Made by a program: the position numbers and the translations under genes. From NCBI RefSeq assembly GCF_000147695.2, contig NC_015958.1, forward strand, positions 2,649,501-2,713,500: a stretch of DNA of 64,000 nucleotides, written 5' to 3'. This stretch comes from Thermoanaerobacter wiegelii Rt8.B1 (GTDB taxonomy: Bacteria > Bacillota > Thermoanaerobacteria > Thermoanaerobacterales > Thermoanaerobacteraceae). Positions 45,986 to 55,481 of this stretch are shown piece after piece. Each line of letters opens with the position of its first letter. Positions within the stretch are counted from its first letter, which is position 1. The notes beneath the pieces were generated by a model, which was not told the DNA's origin, made no database searches, and saw nothing but the letters and a program-made list of their open reading frames with translations.

Positions 45986-46978
45986 TCAGGATAGTTTATC
46001 CAATACATATACTTTTTCCTTTTCAATATATTTTATTACTTCTCTATAAACAAATCCCTCAAAATATTCTGCCTCCTTATAGGTAAATATTCCATCTTTC
46101 ACAACTGTATCATAGCAAAATACCGGAGAATATTCTTTTAATTTTTCTATTTTTTTAGCTTGCTCTTTTACCATTCTAAAAGCACCAATGTTGACATCTC
46201 TTATACTCTCTTTAGGAATCTCCAAAAAGAGCTTTTTTACAAAATTAGAATATACATCTTCAAAGTGCTCTATATACATCACTGGTTCAATAGAAATTCT
46301 AACTTTTAAACCCTTTGATATCGCCTTTTTTATGCTTTCTATCCTTTTACTGAGAGAAGGTGTTAGCTTTTCATATTTATCAATGACTGGTTGGGGCAAC
46401 AATGTCCATGCGAAAATTACATTAGAAGGTATGTCGATAGATTCTACGGAAGAAAAATTGGCGCTTTTCGTTCGTATTTCCATTACAAGGTTTTTATTTC
46501 CTTTGGCATATTCAATCCATTGTTTAGTAAAGCCCATAAGATATTCTAGGGCAAGCAAATCTGTTTCATAGGATATGCTTAAATAAACCTTTTGGCCTTG
46601 TATAAGTTTATCTATTTCTTTAAAATAGTCCTCAATATTCACAAAAATAACAAGATGTCCTGAAGGATACATACCCTGTAAATAGCAATAATCACAATCA
46701 TACACACAATTGAATATAATTGATGTGTGGTAAAAATTAGAATTTTTAAAGTCTTCACAAAGCTTAGAACCTTGATATATAAAATCATATCTTTTTTTGG
46801 CCAATATAAGATTTTGCCTTTCTTTTTGTATAAGGTAGTTTTGATTAGGTCTATTGAATACTTCACTATATCTGTCAATAAGCACTATTTTACTTTTAGG
46901 AAATTTCTTTAAAATATTTTGCGTTATAGGATTTTGAAGTACCTCCTTCTCAACGTAAATGTGAGAGAATTTTTTCAA
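45986..46978 (-). CDS. Spore photoproduct lyase family radical SAM protein
   Basis: 330-aa radical SAM enzyme. The 4Fe-4S ligands are Cys91, Cys95 and Cys98 (CVYDCDYC). The N-terminal RYSEVFNRPNQNYLIQKER and DFKNSNFYHTSIIFN regions match SP lyase (SplB), which repairs thymine spore photoproduct in germinating spores. Between residues 99 and about 290 there is no cysteine; the segment corresponding to the catalytic Cys (Cys141 in B. subtilis) reads SISYETDLLALE. It may be a divergent member with another role. It overlaps the upstream nucleosidase-like gene by 29 bases, so the two are co-expressed. Confidence 0.82.
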   Translation of the reverse strand: MKKFSHIYVEKEVLQNPITQNILKKFPKSKIVLIDRYSEVFNRPNQNYLIQKERQNLILAKKRYDFIYQGSKLCEDFKNSNFYHTSIIFNCVYDCDYCYLQGMYPSGHLVIFVNIEDYFKEIDKLIQGQKVYLSISYETDLLALEYLMGFTKQWIEYAKGNKNLVMEIRTKSANFSSVESIDIPSNVIFAWTLLPQPVIDKYEKLTPSLSKRIESIKKAISKGLKVRISIEPVMYIEHFEDVYSNFVKKLFLEIPKESIRDVNIGAFRMVKEQAKKIEKLKEYSPVFCYDTVVKDGIFTYKEAEYFEGFVYREVIKYIEKEKVYVLDKLS

Positions 46979-47768
46979 AGGCCCTCTTCCTCTCTTCTTT
47001 ATTATTTACCTGTACATCATAAAAGTCTTTTAAAAAATCTATATTTCTACCATTTCTAATCTTATAATGTAGGCAAGCTTTATAAAAAATTTGCCTTTGA
47101 CTTGCCGTAAGTTTTAGCTTTTGTGAAAGAAAATTTATAATTTCTCTTTCATAAAAGGAAAATATTTCGCTAGTCTTAAAACTATTCTTCAATATTTTAA
47201 TAAATTCATCTATTTCCCTTAACTTGTTTTTTACTAACTCATAAATTTTATCTTTAGACACATCCTCGAAATTAGTACTATCAGAGACAATTTTTAAAAT
47301 ATAAATTCTGTGGGTTTCAAAAAATTTAGAAGCTGCTTGATAAAAACCACTGGCTTCCATATCGCAAAGTCTTGCTGTCATCAACCCTTTATCTTTCACT
47401 ATATAATTAAAAGTCTCTATATCACTTTCCTCAAAAGGATGGTCTATCAAAATATCAGGTATATAATTTTTATGAGTTTCATTGTCTACAATTTTGTTAA
47501 TAAGGTATATGTTCCCTATTTTTTCATCCATATCTTTCGAGCCACATACACCAAGGTTTATTATAAAACTTTGTGGATCCCACAAATATCGAGTTGCCGC
47601 ATGAGAAACAGCTATACTGCTATTTATTTTGCCCACTCCTGTTACTACCAACGTTATTTCTTCATTTCTAAAAACTTGAAAATATCGATTTTCCACGTCT
47701 TTTTTTAAGTCAAAATATTCAATTAGAGGTTTTGCCTCAATATATAAAGCAGTTGCGATAAAGACCAT
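46950..47768 (-). CDS. Nucleoside phosphorylase/MTA-SAH nucleosidase-like protein with C-terminal extension
   Basis: 272-aa protein. Residues 1-165 resemble the PNP/UDP phosphorylase superfamily (TGVGKINSSIAVSHAA, FIINLGVCGS, and LCDMEASGFYQAA with the Glu that binds ribose). Residues from about 170 form an extension with no family known to me (ASQRQIFYKACLHYKIRNGR). I start at ATG 47768, with GAGGTG upstream, because codons before it read into the IS605 end. It overlaps the SP lyase-like gene, and the pair may act on nucleoside products of repair or SAM cleavage; this is inference. Confidence 0.75.
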   Translation of the reverse strand: MVFIATALYIEAKPLIEYFDLKKDVENRYFQVFRNEEITLVVTGVGKINSSIAVSHAATRYLWDPQSFIINLGVCGSKDMDEKIGNIYLINKIVDNETHKNYIPDILIDHPFEESDIETFNYIVKDKGLMTARLCDMEASGFYQAASKFFETHRIYILKIVSDSTNFEDVSKDKIYELVKNKLREIDEFIKILKNSFKTSEIFSFYEREIINFLSQKLKLTASQRQIFYKACLHYKIRNGRNIDFLKDFYDVQVNNKEERKRAFEKILSHLR

Positions 47769-47802
47769 CTTAGCACCTCTTTCAAGAACATGTGAACTAC
47801 CA

Positions 47803-49128
47803 TCCACCTATAGAGGTGGAGGCTTCGCAAGAAGTTTGACAGTTTTAGACTGCCCTTATTCTCACAGGGTGGTTCACACACCCACTACTGGTTATCTGCT
47901 TCATCGCAGACTCACCAGCTACTTTTTCAAGTATATTTATCGCTCCGTTTATATCTGCGTTTAATACATAACCACATTCCTTACATACGTACAATCCCCT
48001 ATACTTCCTATTACTCCTCCTTACAACTCCACACCTGCTGCACTTCTGTGATGTGTAGCTTTCATCTATTTCAATGTACTCTATACCATACTCTTCACAC
48101 TTCGACTTAAGTTTCCTCTTAAATTTCTTATATGGTATTCCTACAAAATTTTGATTGTTTACCCTGCCAAGTTCTATCTCTTGTTTTATTTCTTTCATTT
48201 CTCCTACCACTACTGTCCCTATTTGATTTTTTAAACAGTGCTTGATTATGAGATTTGCAGTCTGATTTAAAAAGTTGTCAATTACATTCTGTCTTTTAAA
48301 AGATATTTGCACAAGTTTTTTGCCATATTTAATACCCTGTTTACTGTAAATGGACTGCAATCTTGCCCTCTCTTTATTAAACCATCGGTTGACTGATTTT
48401 ATATACCTGCCTTCTATCAAAAAGGCAGTCCCAATGGTATCAATCACCGCTGCAAAATTGTTAAGCCCTAAGTCCATCGCCAAATACCTGTTTCTGTCAA
48501 GATCATAAGACTTCTCTTCTTCCTCATACACATACTCAATCTTAAACCATCTGCCGTGATACTTTGGTATTATCCTGACTTCTTTAATTTTTTCCCTATT
48601 ATATTTTTGGGCAGTTCAAAATACAAGTATTTTACTCCAAATTCTTTGTAAAATCCTCTACCAAGACTTATTCTTAGTTTGTTTGCCTCTACTTTGAATT
48701 GGTCTTCCGGAAAACTTAAAAGGAACATACCATCTTTGGGAAGGTATTTGGGTATTGAAATCTTTTTGTCAACCTTACCTTCTTTTTTTGCTGTCAGAAG
48801 TTTAAAAAATGATTTAAATGCTTCATCTACAGAAATAAGCGTTTGCTGCGCAACCTGAGATGGCAAAAGTCTATAGTTCTCATTTTCTTTTACAATATGA
48901 TATACACTTTCATATTGCAAATATTGCTGGGTTTTGAAATAGTGCTGCCTCAAGTAATACAAAGTGTAGTTGTACAAGTTTTTTGAAAGGTGACACAGTA
49001 TTCGTAGTAGTTTGTATGTTTGTTTATCACATCTTATGTGATTTTTCTGGGTTTTGTACATTTAGCATCACACAAAGAATATTATATTATATTTCCAGCA
49101 ATTCATCTCCATCTTATAGAAGATGGAG
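47803..49128 (-). mobile_element. IS200/IS605-family element with tnpB only (ends approximate)
   Basis: A frameshifted tnpB lies between two subterminal hairpins with similar sequence: TCCACC/GGTGGA (47803-47820) at the 3' side and CTCCATCTT/AAGATGGAG (49107-49128) at the 5' side, both followed by a CTTC motif. Such hairpins are the ends recognised by TnpA in trans. No tnpA is present, so mobility would need another copy. It sits directly upstream of the nucleosidase-like gene. Confidence 0.75.
47845..49061 (-). pseudogene. tnpB: TnpB RNA-guided nuclease of IS605 element, frameshifted
   Basis: The first frame (49061-48570) and the second (about 48595-47845) join into one TnpB of about 405 aa. 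The break is at the T-run 48588-48593, where six A residues on the coding strand replace the seven that would read GKKIKEVRIIPKYHG. RuvC residues are intact: Asp in LAMDLGLNN, Glu in VVVGEMKEI and Asp in LNADINGA. The zinc finger CSRCG ... CKECG is present. TnpB cuts DNA guided by an omega RNA transcribed from the 3' end of the element, here about 47800-47900 on the minus strand. Confidence 0.88.
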
Positions 49129-49154
49129 TCTTCTTGCTTAATTTTTGATAAAAT

Positions 49155-49183
49155 TTGTGCCAAGAGAAATTCTCTTGACACAA
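49155..49183 (-). terminator. Terminator after the coiled-coil gene
   Basis: TTGTG-CAAGAGAA (49155-49168) pairs with TTCTCTTG-CACAA (49170-49183), one mismatch, five bases after the stop; AAATTTTAT follows on the minus strand. Confidence 0.75.
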
Positions 49184-49187
49184 TTTT

Positions 49188-49679
49188 TTACAGCCCCACT
49201 TTTTCTAGTAAAAGCTTCACATCTGCATCTCTTTCTAGTATATGGTCATTTAAAACCTCAAATTTTTTGTCAATCCGCTTAAATTGGAAGTTTATCTCAG
49301 TCAAAGATTCTGTATTTCTAGCTACTTGTTCAAAGGTGCTTGTAACAACACTTTCAATTTTATCTATTCTTTGCTCAACTTTATCTAACCTTTTTTCAAA
49401 GTTATCCATCTTTATCTCGAAATTATCCAGCCTTACTTCAAAATTTCCCAACTTTCGCTCAAAACTACCCATCTTCTGTTCGAAATTATCCATTCTTTGT
49501 TCAAGATTGTCCATCCTCTGCTCAAAGCTATCCATTCTTTGTTCTAATTTGTCTATCCTTTTTTCAAACTCAGTAAATTTAACTTCTAATCTGTCAATGC
49601 GGTTTTCTACTTTCTCAAGCCTTGTGTCAATACTGTTAAGCCTTTCTAACACAAGGTTTAATAATTCTTCACTTGACAC
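49188..49679 (-). CDS. Coiled-coil protein of unknown function
   Basis: 163-aa protein. Residues 8-118 are built of heptad and 7-residue repeats with the recurring unit (D/S)(N/F)(F/L)EQ(R/K)M, giving a nearly continuous coiled coil. No membrane segment or catalytic motif is visible. It is coded 14 bases after tyrS with AGGGGGAGC before its ATG, so it may be co-transcribed with it. Similar proteins in Firmicutes lie next to mobile elements or are scored as DUF-type hypotheticals. I assign no function. Confidence 0.75.
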   Translation of the reverse strand: MSSEELLNLVLERLNSIDTRLEKVENRIDRLEVKFTEFEKRIDKLEQRMDSFEQRMDNLEQRMDNFEQKMGSFERKLGNFEVRLDNFEIKMDNFEKRLDKVEQRIDKIESVVTSTFEQVARNTESLTEINFQFKRIDKKFEVLNDHILERDADVKLLLEKVGL

Positions 49680-49693
49680 AAAAAGCTCCCCCT

Positions 49694-50914
49694 TTATTCT
49701 TTAATGACAAGCCTGTGATACTCTTTTTTGCCCTTTCTTATTAAAATACTATTATCTTTTATCATCTCATCTTTTATATATTCATCAATACTTTCAACTT
49801 TTTCATTGTTTATATACAGTCCGCCTTGTTGAATGAGTCTTCTTCCTTCGCTCTTTGAAGGTATTATCTTTGCTTCAAAAAGCACATCTAAAATTTTTTT
49901 ACCTAAAACATCAGAAGAGACAGTAACAGAAGGTACATTATCTAAATCTCCACCGCTTTCAAATAAAGCCTCTGCCGCCTTTTGGGCTTTTATAGCCTCT
50001 TCCTCTCCGTGTATAAGCTTTGTAACCTCATATGCCAATATTTTTTTTGCCTCGTTTATTTCTTTATCTTTTAATGCACCTAATCTTCTCACTTCATCCA
50101 TAGGCAAGAAAGTGAGAAGTGCCAGAGCCTTTTCCACATCCGCATCAGCTATATTTCTCCAATATTGATAGAACTCATAAGGAGAAGTCTTATTCGGGTC
50201 AAGCCACACTGCTCCCTTTTGTGTTTTTCCCATTTTCTTTCCTTCACTGGTGGTAAGTAAAGTAAATGTCATACCATAAGCCTGTTTACCTTCCTTTTTT
50301 CGTATAAGCTCTATGCCAGCAATAATATTAGACCATTGGTCGTCTCCTCCCATTTGCATTACACAATTGTATCTTCTATTTAATTCGAGAAAATCATAGG
50401 CTTGCATCAGCATATAGTTAAACTCCAAAAAGGAAAGGCCTCTTTCTAATCGAGACTTAAAGCATTCCGCTGTAAGCATTCTATTTACAGAGAAGTGTAC
50501 CCCTATATCGCGCAAAAATTCAATATAATTTAAGTTTAAAAGCCAATCAGCATTATTGGCCATGATGGCTTTGCCATCAGAAAAATCGATAAGCCTTTGC
50601 ATCTGCTTTTTAAAAGCTTCAGCATTTCTATCTATTTCTTCTTTAGTCAACATCTTTCTCATATCAGTCCTGCCGCTTGGGTCTCCTACCATCGCTGTGC
50701 CACCGCCTATTAACACAATAGGCCTGTGGCCTGCTTTTTGCATGTGAGACATCACCATAATTTGAAGAAAATGTCCCACATGTAAGCTATCAGCAGTAGG
50801 ATCAAAGCCTATGTAAAAAGTAATTTTTTCTTTTTCTAAAAGCTCTCGTATTTCCTCTTCATGAGTCATTTGCTGAATATATCCTCTTTCTTGCAAAACA
50901 TCAAGTACAGACAC
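49694..50914 (-). CDS. tyrS: Tyrosyl-tRNA synthetase
   Basis: 406-aa class I synthetase. The HIGH-like motif is HVGH (45-48), the KMSKS-like motif is KMGKT (about 231), and a C-terminal S4 RNA-binding domain ([25 protein letters not shown]) follows. The form is the TyrRS-alpha type of many Firmicutes. The start is a GTG at 50914 behind ATGGAGG. The 128 bases upstream are too short for a T-box, so regulation by uncharged tRNA is not indicated. Confidence 0.96.
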   Translation of the reverse strand: MSVLDVLQERGYIQQMTHEEEIRELLEKEKITFYIGFDPTADSLHVGHFLQIMVMSHMQKAGHRPIVLIGGGTAMVGDPSGRTDMRKMLTKEEIDRNAEAFKKQMQRLIDFSDGKAIMANNADWLLNLNYIEFLRDIGVHFSVNRMLTAECFKSRLERGLSFLEFNYMLMQAYDFLELNRRYNCVMQMGGDDQWSNIIAGIELIRKKEGKQAYGMTFTLLTTSEGKKMGKTQKGAVWLDPNKTSPYEFYQYWRNIADADVEKALALLTFLPMDEVRRLGALKDKEINEAKKILAYEVTKLIHGEEEAIKAQKAAEALFESGGDLDNVPSVTVSSDVLGKKILDVLFEAKIIPSKSEGRRLIQQGGLYINNEKVESIDEYIKDEMIKDNSILIRKGKKEYHRLVIKE

Positions 50915-51042
50915 GATAATACCTCCATCATCTTATTTTTGTATATTGTATCAAATGAAAAACATATTTTCAAATATTTTTGACAATATAATTTTATCAC
51001 TTTATAATATTTACTATCAACAAATAAAAGAGAAGTGATTGT

Positions 51043-51444
51043 ATGAATTACAAAGTCTATGCTACAGGTAATAAAATAGAAAAGTTTTATTCTGATGCAA
51101 TAAAAGAATATCAAAAGAGGCTGAGCCGATTTTGCAATATCACTTTTTCAAGCTACAAAAATTCTCAAAAAATACCTTTTCAAGAAACGGATAAATATTA
51201 CAAAATAGTAATATCACCTGCAGGTAAATCCCTGTCTTCAGAGGAATTGGCAGAAAAAATAAAAGAGTTTGAACTTACTGGAATAACAGATATATTAATA
51301 ATCATAGGAAATGAAGAAATTCATTGTAATGAGACCATAAGCATAGGTAGCATGAAAATGAGTTTAGGTTTGACTTCTACTATTTTCTTTGAACAGTTAT
51401 ATAGGGCATATAAAATTTTAAACAATGAACCTTATCACAAGTGA
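51043..51444 (+). CDS. RlmH-like SPOUT protein, divergent paralogue
   Basis: 133-aa SPOUT-fold protein related to RlmH but shorter. The C-terminal knot region is [20 protein letters not shown] and the tail NNEPYHK matches RlmH. The glycine loop FVIGGSLG of RlmH is replaced by IIIGNEEI. Binding of SAM or its target may therefore differ. It is convergent with the canonical rlmH and overlaps it by 10 bases. It has an AGAAGTG ribosome site before ATG 51043. Confidence 0.8.
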   Translation: MNYKVYATGNKIEKFYSDAIKEYQKRLSRFCNITFSSYKNSQKIPFQETDKYYKIVISPAGKSLSSEELAEKIKEFELTGITDILIIIGNEEIHCNETISIGSMKMSLGLTSTIFFEQLYRAYKILNNEPYHK

Positions 51445-51902
51445 TTTTCTCCACTAAAAGCTAAATAAATCTGCTCTAAAAGTATAAGTCTCATAAGCTG
51501 GTGAGGAAAAGTCATTTTAGAAAAAGAAAGATTTAAATGGGATTGTTTCTTTATATTTTCCCACAATCCCAACGATCCACCTATTACAAAGGTCATTTCT
51601 CTATAACCAGATTGAAAAGTCGCCTTTATAAATTGGGAAAATTTATATGAGTCTATTTCTTTTCCTTCTATAGCAAGAGAAACAACAAAGCTTCCCTTTT
51701 TTATTTTAGAAAGAACTCTTTCTCCTTCTTTACGCAAAATCTCCTTTTTTTCTTTTTCACTTAAATTTTGAGGAGCTTTTTCTTCTTCTACTTCTTTAAT
51801 TTCTATTTCACAATAAGGGCGCAATTTTTTTAAATAAAAAACTATTCCATCGCTTATATAGTTCTCCTTTATTTTTCCAACAGCTATTATATATATCTTC
51901 AT
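51435..51902 (-). CDS. rlmH: 23S rRNA (pseudouridine-1915 N3) methyltransferase RlmH
   Basis: 155-aa SPOUT methyltransferase that methylates pseudouridine 1915 in helix 69. It begins [20 protein letters not shown] and has the SAM loop FVIGGSLGL. The tail reads AFSGENHL instead of the usual RGEPYHK, so the extreme C-terminus has diverged where it overlaps the convergent paralogue. I start at ATG 51902, behind GAGGGAC; the in-frame codons to 51917 are the leader. Confidence 0.92.
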   Translation of the reverse strand: MKIYIIAVGKIKENYISDGIVFYLKKLRPYCEIEIKEVEEEKAPQNLSEKEKKEILRKEGERVLSKIKKGSFVVSLAIEGKEIDSYKFSQFIKATFQSGYREMTFVIGGSLGLWENIKKQSHLNLSFSKMTFPHQLMRLILLEQIYLAFSGENHL

Positions 51903-51919
51903 TATTAAGTCCCTCATTT

Positions 51920-52087
51920 TTAAACTACAAGATATTTAGGTGGCTCATCGCAAAAATCACATTTATGAGGTACCAGCCAATCAGTAAAAGAAACTTCATC
52001 CAATTTGTAAATATCCGGTGGTTGTTCGTACACTTCGACAAATTCTTCGATGGCATCCTCTAAATGCTTTTCACACACAACAAACAT
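51920..52087 (-). CDS. CxxH/CxxC small protein
   Basis: 55-aa protein beginning [19 protein letters not shown], with C5xxH8 and CDFC (residues 44-47) near the C-terminus. These four ligands fit a small zinc-binding protein known in Firmicutes as the CxxH/CxxC family and found next to rlmH and htrA in bacilli. GGAGAGG lies 5 bases before the ATG. It lies 10 bases downstream of htrA and 17 bases upstream of rlmH. Function unknown. Confidence 0.85.
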   Translation of the reverse strand: MFVVCEKHLEDAIEEFVEVYEQPPDIYKLDEVSFTDWLVPHKCDFCDEPPKYLVV

Positions 52088-52097
52088 AAAACCTCTC

Positions 52098-53201
52098 CTA
52101 TTCTCCGAGAGTTATAGTAGTATATCCTGTCTTTCCCGATACGGTTTGGTACTTAACTTTTATTTTGTCACCTGGATTTTTTTCATAAATAATACATTTT
52201 AAACTTGTCATAGTATTTACAGGTCTTTCATCTATCTCCAAAATAATATAGCCTTTTTTAATGCCAGCTTTATAAGCAGGACCTTTAGGATCAATATCTG
52301 CCACATATATCCCCTCATATATATAAACATCTGCGGAAATGTAACTGGCAATTTCTTTATCATACGCAACTATGCCAATATAAGGTGCTTTAAATGTACC
52401 CGTTTCTATCACTTTCTTAAGTATAGGCTTTACAATGTTTATAGGTATAGCAAAGCCCAATCCTTCAGCAGTTGTTACCTTCGCAGTATTTATTCCAATT
52501 GCATAGCCTTGAGAATCCACTAAAGGCCCTCCGCTATTCCCTGGATTTATAGAAGCATCTGTCTGTATCAAGTCTTCCATTATTCGTGGTTTCCCACCCT
52601 CAGTAATAGGAAGGCTTCTATTTAAAGCGCTTATTATTCCAGAAGTAACCGTCCTTTGAAACCTAAGACCTAAAGGATTTCCAATTGCTATTGCGGTTTG
52701 CCCTACCGATATCTTGTCAGAATCTCCCAAAGGTATAATTGGTAAATCTTTTGCATCAATTTTTAAGATAGAAAGGTCTAAAACAGGGTCAGTCCATAAA
52801 ACTTTACCCGGAAGTATACTGCCATTGCTTAAATATACCTTTATATTTTTGGATTTTTCATTAGCTACATGATTGTTTGTTATAATATAGCCATTTGGAT
52901 TAACAATAAAACCTGAACCTACGCCTTCTACAGCCTTTTCTATAAAATAATACTCTCTTTGAAATTCTACAGTAGTAATTCCCACAACAGCAGGAGTATC
53001 CTTTTTTGCCACTACTTCCGCTATTGTAGGAGATTCTTTTGTTGGTATCACCACTTCTGTTCTTATTCCTGAAGAAGGCGGATAAGGTATAGGAATAACC
53101 TTACCCCATAAATATTTTGGTGCAATATATACAAATACTAAAGAGATAACCAAAGAAACTATAATTGCACCAGCAAAAAAACTCTTCAATTGACGCTGCA
53201 T
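52098..53201 (-). CDS. htrA: Membrane-anchored HtrA/DegP-type serine protease
   Basis: 367-aa protein with an N-terminal membrane segment (about 8-27), a trypsin-like domain with triad His111 (TNNHVAN), Asp142 (VLDLSILKI) and Ser223 (NPGNSGGPLV), and one PDZ domain (about 275-365). It degrades misfolded proteins outside the membrane, mainly in heat and envelope stress. Its location beside rlmH and the wal genes matches B. subtilis YyxA. The leader can fold into a hairpin that buries the start codon (53195-53239). Confidence 0.95.
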   Translation of the reverse strand: MQRQLKSFFAGAIIVSLVISLVFVYIAPKYLWGKVIPIPYPPSSGIRTEVVIPTKESPTIAEVVAKKDTPAVVGITTVEFQREYYFIEKAVEGVGSGFIVNPNGYIITNNHVANEKSKNIKVYLSNGSILPGKVLWTDPVLDLSILKIDAKDLPIIPLGDSDKISVGQTAIAIGNPLGLRFQRTVTSGIISALNRSLPITEGGKPRIMEDLIQTDASINPGNSGGPLVDSQGYAIGINTAKVTTAEGLGFAIPINIVKPILKKVIETGTFKAPYIGIVAYDKEIASYISADVYIYEGIYVADIDPKGPAYKAGIKKGYIILEIDERPVNTMTSLKCIIYEKNPGDKIKVKYQTVSGKTGYTTITLGE

Positions 53202-53239
53202 AATATCACCTCACTAAATAGGATGAGATATTATGCAGC
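53195..53239 (-). promoter_or_regulatory. Hairpin masking the htrA start codon, possible RNA thermometer
   Basis: A perfect 13-bp inverted repeat GCTGCATAATATC / GATATTATGCAGC (53195-53207 with 53227-53239) has the htrA ATG (53201-53199) inside one arm and the GAGGTG ribosome site in the 19-base loop. A -10 TATAAT (53247-53242) would start the mRNA at about the outer base of the stem. Heat melting of such a stem could release translation. It could also be a repressor site. Confidence 0.55.
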
Positions 53240-53267
53240 ACATTATACTCAAAATTTTATAGCTTTT

Positions 53268-54521
53268 TTACTCTTTTACCCTTACTATATCAGCTCCTAA
53301 TTGTTGAAGCTTTACTTCCATCGCTTCATAACCTCTATCTATATGATAAACCTCCATAACCTCTGTCGTACCCTCAGCAGCAAGCCCTGCTATAACCATC
53401 GCTGCACCTGCTCTTAAGTCTGTCGCATAAAGAGGTGCACCTGTCAATTTCTCTACGCCTTCAATTATTGCAGTCCTTCCTTCTACTCTTACTTTCGCTC
53501 CCATTTTCTTTAACTCATTTAAATATTTAAATCTATTTTCATATATATTTTCAGTAATGACACTTATGCCATCAGCCAAAGCCAAAAGCACCGCAAAGGG
53601 CTGTTGCATATCTGTTGGAAAGCCAGGATAAGGTAAAGTTTTTATATCAACATGTTTTAAAGGTCCTTCTCTTCTTACTCTTATCACATCATCGTATTCT
53701 TCAACAATGACGCCCATTTCTGCAAGTTTTGCAACAATTGCTTCTAAGTGATTTGGAATTACTCCTTTTATATACACATCACCTTTAGTTGCGGCAGCTG
53801 CCACCATGTAAGTTCCTGCTTCTATTTGGTCAGGAATAATAGTATAGTGACATCCGTGAAGCTTGTCTACGCCTGTTATCTTAATAGTATCTGTACCAGC
53901 ACCTTTGATATTCGCTCCCATGGCATTTAAAAAGTTTGCTACATCAACTACATGGGGCTCTTTTGCACAGTTTTCTAATATCGTTACCCCTTCAGCTTTA
54001 ACTGCTGCCAACATCAAATTTATAGTAGCACCTACACTCGCCACATCAAAATATATATGATTCCCTACTAATTTATCAGCTTTAATCCTTATAAGTCCAT
54101 GTTCTATAGTAGTCTCCGCACCTAAAGCTTCAAACCCTTTAATATGCTGATCAATAGGTCTTACACCAATATTACACCCACCTGGCATAGCTATTACTGC
54201 CTCATTAAATCTACTTAAAAGTGCACCTATAAGATAATAAGAAGCCCTCATCTGGCTTGCTAAATCTCGAGGGGGGTAAAAGGAATTAAGCCCTTCAGGG
54301 GCAATTACTACTTCGTGTTTTTTCTTTTCTACTTTTCCTCCCAGATGGCGTATCATCTGGACTAATAATTCTATATCTTTTATATCAGGCAAATTATCTA
54401 TCACACTCGGAGTATCAGCCAATAGGGCTGCGGGAAGGATTGCAACAGCAGAGTTTTTAGCACCACTTATCTGTATACTTCCTTTAAGAGGCTTTCCTCC
54501 TTTTATTATAAACTTTTCCAT
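53268..54521 (-). CDS. murA: UDP-N-acetylglucosamine 1-carboxyvinyltransferase
   Basis: 417-aa enzyme that transfers enolpyruvate from PEP to UDP-GlcNAc, the first committed step of peptidoglycan synthesis. Lys22 and Asn23 (GAKNSA), Cys116 ([10 protein letters not shown], the fosfomycin target) and the EPSP-synthase fold are present. It lies downstream of the yyc genes, as in other Firmicutes. Confidence 0.97.
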   Translation of the reverse strand: MEKFIIKGGKPLKGSIQISGAKNSAVAILPAALLADTPSVIDNLPDIKDIELLVQMIRHLGGKVEKKKHEVVIAPEGLNSFYPPRDLASQMRASYYLIGALLSRFNEAVIAMPGGCNIGVRPIDQHIKGFEALGAETTIEHGLIRIKADKLVGNHIYFDVASVGATINLMLAAVKAEGVTILENCAKEPHVVDVANFLNAMGANIKGAGTDTIKITGVDKLHGCHYTIIPDQIEAGTYMVAAAATKGDVYIKGVIPNHLEAIVAKLAEMGVIVEEYDDVIRVRREGPLKHVDIKTLPYPGFPTDMQQPFAVLLALADGISVITENIYENRFKYLNELKKMGAKVRVEGRTAIIEGVEKLTGAPLYATDLRAGAAMVIAGLAAEGTTEVMEVYHIDRGYEAMEVKLQQLGADIVRVKE

Positions 54522-54647
54522 TTTTCAATCTTCCCTTCAAATCAATAAAATAAATTAAACTTAAACAGTATCACAATATATACTTTAATACAATTTAAAA
54601 TATTTTACAAGTATTTGAGGGTTAAAAAAAAGAAGAAGAAGGTGGTA

Positions 54648-55478
54648 TTATTTACCTTCCTCAAAATTTCCCGTATAAGCGTTTATGTAATATCTGTTGC
54701 CATCCTGAGTAGTTATCCTCCAAACAGGTACTGCTTCTCCTTTAGTAGCACTGCTCCAGTTAAAATAATAGCCTAATTTTATTTCTTTTACAACCATAGG
54801 TTTTGCATCCGTCTTTATCTCCACAAGCTTCAAAAGAGCATAAGCCGCATTTATCACCTCTTTTTTCGCCTTTTCCATCACAACAGAACCAAACCAAGAC
54901 TTTGAAAATTCAAAGCTTTTGTCATCTATTTTCCCTTCCATCCATCCGCCATCTATGAAGTAATCCTTATAGGTTTGAAAATACTTTATCTTTACCTCTT
55001 TACCTTGAGAAATTTTTTCAACTTGTACATTTATTTCTTTAAAATGATAATTATTTATAAAATTCTGTACATACTCTTCCTTTTGAGAAGAAGACATATC
55101 TTTAAACTTATCGCTCTTTTCAAAATAATAAAAACTGATGCCATCTACTTTGATAGTTTTATCTTCAAATTTAAAAATTGTATATCTATTTTCTTTGTAT
55201 TTTTCATATTTTTGACTTTTAATAAAATTTTCTAAAACAAAACTTTCATCAAATATTTCTCTCGTTACCTTAACAAGAGGCATTGGCTCTGTCTCTTGCG
55301 GAATTGTAGTTTTCAAAACTATGTTGTTTTGCAATAAGACTTCCTCTATTGAACGCAAATCTTGCCTTGATAAAAGCTGGGGTTGCGGTTTATTAATTTT
55401 AGCAATAGTTAGATATAAAAGAACATTCAAAATCGCAAAGGTGATTATCAGCACTGTCTTTGCTTTAGACCAGTTCAT
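54648..55478 (-). CDS. walI: WalI/YycI, regulator of the WalK kinase
   Basis: 276-aa protein with one N-terminal membrane segment (about 7-25: KTVLIITFAILNVLLYLTI) and an extracytoplasmic domain. The C-terminal KLGYYFNWSSATKGEAVPVW and RYYINAYTG motifs are typical of YycI. Together with YycH it modulates WalK activity. It follows yycH by three bases. Confidence 0.88.
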   Translation of the reverse strand: MNWSKAKTVLIITFAILNVLLYLTIAKINKPQPQLLSRQDLRSIEEVLLQNNIVLKTTIPQETEPMPLVKVTREIFDESFVLENFIKSQKYEKYKENRYTIFKFEDKTIKVDGISFYYFEKSDKFKDMSSSQKEEYVQNFINNYHFKEINVQVEKISQGKEVKIKYFQTYKDYFIDGGWMEGKIDDKSFEFSKSWFGSVVMEKAKKEVINAAYALLKLVEIKTDAKPMVVKEIKLGYYFNWSSATKGEAVPVWRITTQDGNRYYINAYTGNFEEGK

Positions 55479-55481
55479 AAT

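Noticed and set aside
49123..49704. 193-codon plus-strand frame rich in Ser and Leu opposite the coiled-coil gene
   Set aside because: Its periodic sequence is the reverse reading of the coiled-coil heptads. It also runs through the terminator and has no ribosome site.
50915..51042. T-box riboswitch before tyrS
   Set aside because: Only 128 bases separate the divergent genes, and no T-box sequence or terminator hairpin is present.
51435..51902. Truncation of rlmH at its C-terminus
   Set aside because: The tail AFSGENHL aligns with the usual GEPYHK ending with divergence, so the gene is near full length and not cut.
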